Origin: Ohtaekwangia koreensis
GTDB lineage: Bacteria; Bacteroidota; Bacteroidia; Cytophagales; Cyclobacteriaceae
Assembly: GCF_900167975.1 (NCBI RefSeq)
Contig: NZ_FUZU01000001.1
Span: forward strand, 3,184,597 to 3,248,596
Length of the DNA stretch: 64,000 nt
Reading direction: 5' to 3'
A program made the translations under genes and the position numbers. Shown here in pieces: positions 61,434-64,000 of this stretch (position 1 is the stretch's first letter; every line of letters starts with the position of its first letter). Below the pieces are notes generated by a model, which worked only from the letters and a program-made list of their open reading frames with translations, was not told where the DNA came from and searched no databases.

Positions 61434-64000
61434 TTAGTTCAGCAGTTCGAGGTAACCGGTTTTAGCTTCTGAGCCATCGCCTTTATCAATGATATAGAAG
61501 TACGTTCCATCAGGAAGTGCATTACCCAAGAGGCTGATGCCTTTGTTTGATACGCCATTGAAAAACACATCCTGGTTATTATACCCTTTGTGTTCGTAGA
61601 CCAGCGTTCCGGCACGATTGAAAATCCTTACTCTGTTATTCGGGTAGCTTTCAATACAACCAATCTCAAAGATGTCGTTCATACCATCGTTGTTGTTGGA
61701 GACAGCATTATAAATATTGATTTCGGTTTTCACTTCAAAAGGTAAAGTCGTTTCACAATGAAGTGCAGTGAAGGCCGTGACAGTGTAGTGTCCGGATGGA
61801 AGATCCGAGATCGTAGGACCATTCAGTACCGCGCCATTGATATACCATTCTATTACCTGTATATCACTGTTGTTAAGCGTGATCAATTGAGCGACACCAT
61901 TTTCTTCACTACACGTAGATGGATTTGTCTTCACAATAAATTCAGGAAGAACATATATAGCTTGTACAGTTTCGACAACCGGAGCTGAAGGACAGCCCGA
62001 GATTTCGTCTACTGCTGTAACCGTATACTGACCTGCATCGAGGAACGAATATACTTCACCGGTTCCATCAGGCTGGGTTTTCACACCATTGCCATCGTAC
62101 CATTGGAAAGCGTAATCGGTGATGTTGCCGTTCACGGAAGCCGAAAGTATACCATTTGGTGTTTGACAATCTGTTCGATTGGACACCAGCACTATTTGAG
62201 GAATTGGTATAGACAGCGGATCACTGATTATCGTGATGCTGTTGTTGCCTGTACAACCTGAAACCACATCGGTTGCCCTGACAAAGTATGTTTTAGCATC
62301 CAAGTTTGTGGCCGCGCTTCCTGTAAAGTAGGGTGCCCCGTTTGTAATCGCTCCTTCAAACCAATCAAAAGTATATCCGATGATCTGACCATTTACATCA
62401 GCATTCGCTGCCCCGTTCAGCTTCGCAGGGTCGCAATACGTAAGCGGTGTTGTGGCCGTGATATTAACGGATGGATAAATCCTGCTATCGGTTATGGAAG
62501 CGGTATCAGGAAGTATAGGGCAGAACGGCATGGTTGGATGCTTTGCTATAGCAGTATATAATCCAAGCGGTGCAGTCGTAACCGTGCTGCCTGTAAAGTC
62601 AGGCGAGTTATCGATCACCGTGCCAACAAACCACTCATAGCTATAGAGGCTTCCGTCTCCTTTTGGTGTCGTTGCGAAAAGAAGACCGTTTGAAGTCACA
62701 CAGCTTGTCAATGGTATAGACGAAGCCAATGTCTGGACAGCAACGGTATCCGTAGCGAATTTAAAGGTTGCGTCAGAGAAGCAATTCGTGGTGTTGTTGG
62801 TAACACGTATCGTATATGTACTCGCCGCCGTGTACGCTATATTATTAAGTTCGAAATCTGAATCTACAGGGACACCTGCTACTGCATTACCTTGGTACCA
62901 CTCGAAAGTATAGTTGCCGAAGTTAGGACTGTTATCCGCAATTACACTTAACATACCGGGCACTTCAGGAAGTATACAGATAGCCGGGTTGGTAAAGGCG
63001 TCCAACGTAATAGCCGGAGGTGCTGTATTATCTTCGATCTCTGCGATGGTATATACTGATTGACAATTCATTGTATTCGTTACCTGCACATAATATATAC
63101 CACTGGTAAGATTCGGTGAAACCGGACTTGCGGTAACGCCCGTTATCGGATTCAACAATCCATCGAACCATTGGAACGAGAAGTTAGCAAGGTGTGCAGG
63201 ATTCTGCATATCAAAGATTGTCGTCACTCCCATCAGATCTTGCCTGATAGTGTTCACTACAATAGAACCATCCAATGTTGGAGCACACTGAGTTTGTGGC
63301 GTTGTTGTAACAACACTGTTAAGCACAGGGATTGCTCTCTCCAGGTAATATGTAGCCATGCCTATACATCCATTTCCGGAAGAAGTTATATCCGTTACAC
63401 GAACCGTATAGTCACCATCCTGTGCGTTGGCCAACGTTGCACCAGCGCTCACAAAATTTGCAGGATTGGTATTGTTCACACCTGTAAACCACTCGAAAAG
63501 ATAACCGGCTGTTACACCCGTGGTTGTACCTTCTGTAACCGATGCTGAAAGCTGCCCGGTATAGCTCGTATTACAAGCTATGTTCGGTGAATTCTGAACT
63601 ACAACAACAGTCGGATCAACATGTATATCATTTATAGTAAATGGTGTGATCGATGAGCTACAGTTCGATGCTGTGTTGGTAGCACGAACGAAGTAATCAC
63701 CCGATGCTATATCTACTCCAATCGTAGCACCTGTACCCGATGAAGCGATCACCGTAGTGCCATCACTTTCATACCACGCAAAAGTATAGCCTGCTGTACT
63801 GCCAAGCGCAGCCGCATCAACTATAATATCAGTAACCTGCGCTGAACCATCTGCTGGATTACAATCCGCCTGATGCGTTAACGTAAGATCGGAAGCATCT
63901 ATAGCGATCACAGGAAGATCATCCGTAATCGTAAAGGTAGCAACCGACTCGCAGCTGGCTCCTGGAGATGTGTTGTCTGTAACCCGAACCGTATAGGTAC
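61434..64000 (-). CDS. Giant repetitive adhesin with T9SS type B (gliding-type) C-terminal domain, partial
   Basis: The reading frame is open past the window edge (855 codons in view, with the N-terminus outside). The visible part is a run of about nine SprB-like Ig modules of about 90 residues each, rich in Thr/Gly/Asn, with motifs of the type FEWFxG, YFVRATD and YTVRVTD. The last 85 residues (NDGMNDIFEIGCIESYPNNRVRIFNRAG to KTGYLELLN) are the CHU_C / gliding motility-associated domain. The Cys pairs in the modules (two per module) suggest disulfides. It is translated together with PorP/SprF. Its likely role is surface adhesion or gliding. Confidence 0.93.
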   Translation of the reverse strand, partial: TYTVRVTDNTSPGASCESVATFTITDDLPVIAIDASDLTLTHQADCNPADGSAQVTDIIVDAAALGSTAGYTFAWYESDGTTVIASSGTGATIGVDIASGDYFVRATNTASNCSSSITPFTINDIHVDPTVVVVQNSPNIACNTSYTGQLSASVTEGTTTGVTAGYLFEWFTGVNNTNPANFVSAGATLANAQDGDYTVRVTDITSSGNGCIGMATYYLERAIPVLNSVVTTTPQTQCAPTLDGSIVVNTIRQDLMGVTTIFDMQNPAHLANFSFQWFDGLLNPITGVTASPVSPNLTSGIYYVQVTNTMNCQSVYTIAEIEDNTAPPAITLDAFTNPAICILPEVPGMLSVIADNSPNFGNYTFEWYQGNAVAGVPVDSDFELNNIAYTAASTYTIRVTNNTTNCFSDATFKFATDTVAVQTLASSIPLTSCVTSNGLLFATTPKGDGSLYSYEWFVGTVIDNSPDFTGSTVTTAPLGLYTAIAKHPTMPFCPILPDTASITDSRIYPSVNITATTPLTYCDPAKLNGAANADVNGQIIGYTFDWFEGAITNGAPYFTGSAATNLDAKTYFVRATDVVSGCTGNNSITIISDPLSIPIPQIVLVSNRTDCQTPNGILSASVNGNITDYAFQWYDGNGVKTQPDGTGEVYSFLDAGQYTVTAVDEISGCPSAPVVETVQAIYVLPEFIVKTNPSTCSEENGVAQLITLNNSDIQVIEWYINGAVLNGPTISDLPSGHYTVTAFTALHCETTLPFEVKTEINIYNAVSNNNDGMNDIFEIGCIESYPNNRVRIFNRAGTLVYEHKGYNNQDVFFNGVSNKGISLLGNALPDGTYFYIIDKGDGSEAKTGYLELLN

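Noticed and set aside
1..64000. tRNA, rRNA, CRISPR, phage or IS elements
   Set aside because: I looked for tRNA T-loop motifs, short regular direct repeats and transposase motifs in gaps and found none that held up. A tRNAscan or Infernal run would be decisive.

Overview
The window looks like chromosomal DNA of a free-living Bacteroidota, most likely a member of the Cytophagales. The evidence is a T9SS type A sorting domain on a 2644-residue protease, a gliding-type (type B) C-terminal domain on a giant adhesin next to a PorP/SprF gene, several Bacteroidota-type lipoproteins and outer-membrane barrels, and -7 promoter boxes of the form TAnnTTTG (clearest before tyrS). I see no phage, insertion sequence, CRISPR array, rRNA or tRNA.

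Layout. 1-6.0 kb: an operon of two unrecognised exported proteins plus a partial SDR oxidoreductase, then a lipoprotein and a papain-like peptidase with a hairpin in its leader. 6.0-10.3 kb: an OmpA-like lipoprotein and two exported TldD/PmbA-type proteins; the first keeps the zinc ligands and the second has lost them. 10.3-17.5 kb: housekeeping and stress genes on the minus strand (response regulator, DUF983, AraC regulator, ankyrin protein, short glutamyl-tRNA reductase, exported catalase, TerB-like protein, PurT). 17.9-22.8 kb: a GH20-like enzyme, a serine beta-lactamase-family protein fused to ankyrin repeats, and an outer-membrane protein. 23-31 kb: one giant subtilisin-like protease with an internal duplication. 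31-38.2 kb: an FtsX-type permease and a PIG-L deacetylase / 35-residue membrane peptide / sodium symporter cassette. 38.3-44.2 kb: ThyA, the Prc protease, a zinc-ribbon membrane protein, three small genes and a MazG-like hydrolase. 44.4-48.5 kb: a SulP transporter with beta-carbonic anhydrase, then tyrS. 48.5-54.6 kb: two barrel proteins, an MBL-fold/patatin/urocanase operon, and accA. 54.9-60.3 kb: GH5 mannanase-like lipoprotein, alginate-lyase-family protein, small genes, and a two-component pair. 60.5-64 kb: PorP/SprF and the C-terminal part of a repetitive type B T9SS adhesin that runs off the window.

Functionally the window combines core metabolism (heme, purine, dTMP, fatty acid and Tyr-tRNA synthesis) with a large exported arsenal for degrading polymers and proteins. 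The features most worth following up are the exported TldD/TldE-like pair, the micropeptide coupled to the symporter, the unannotated 49-codon gene at 42892, the terminator-like hairpin in the peptidase leader, and a strong excess of the tetramer TATA in coding and non-coding DNA.
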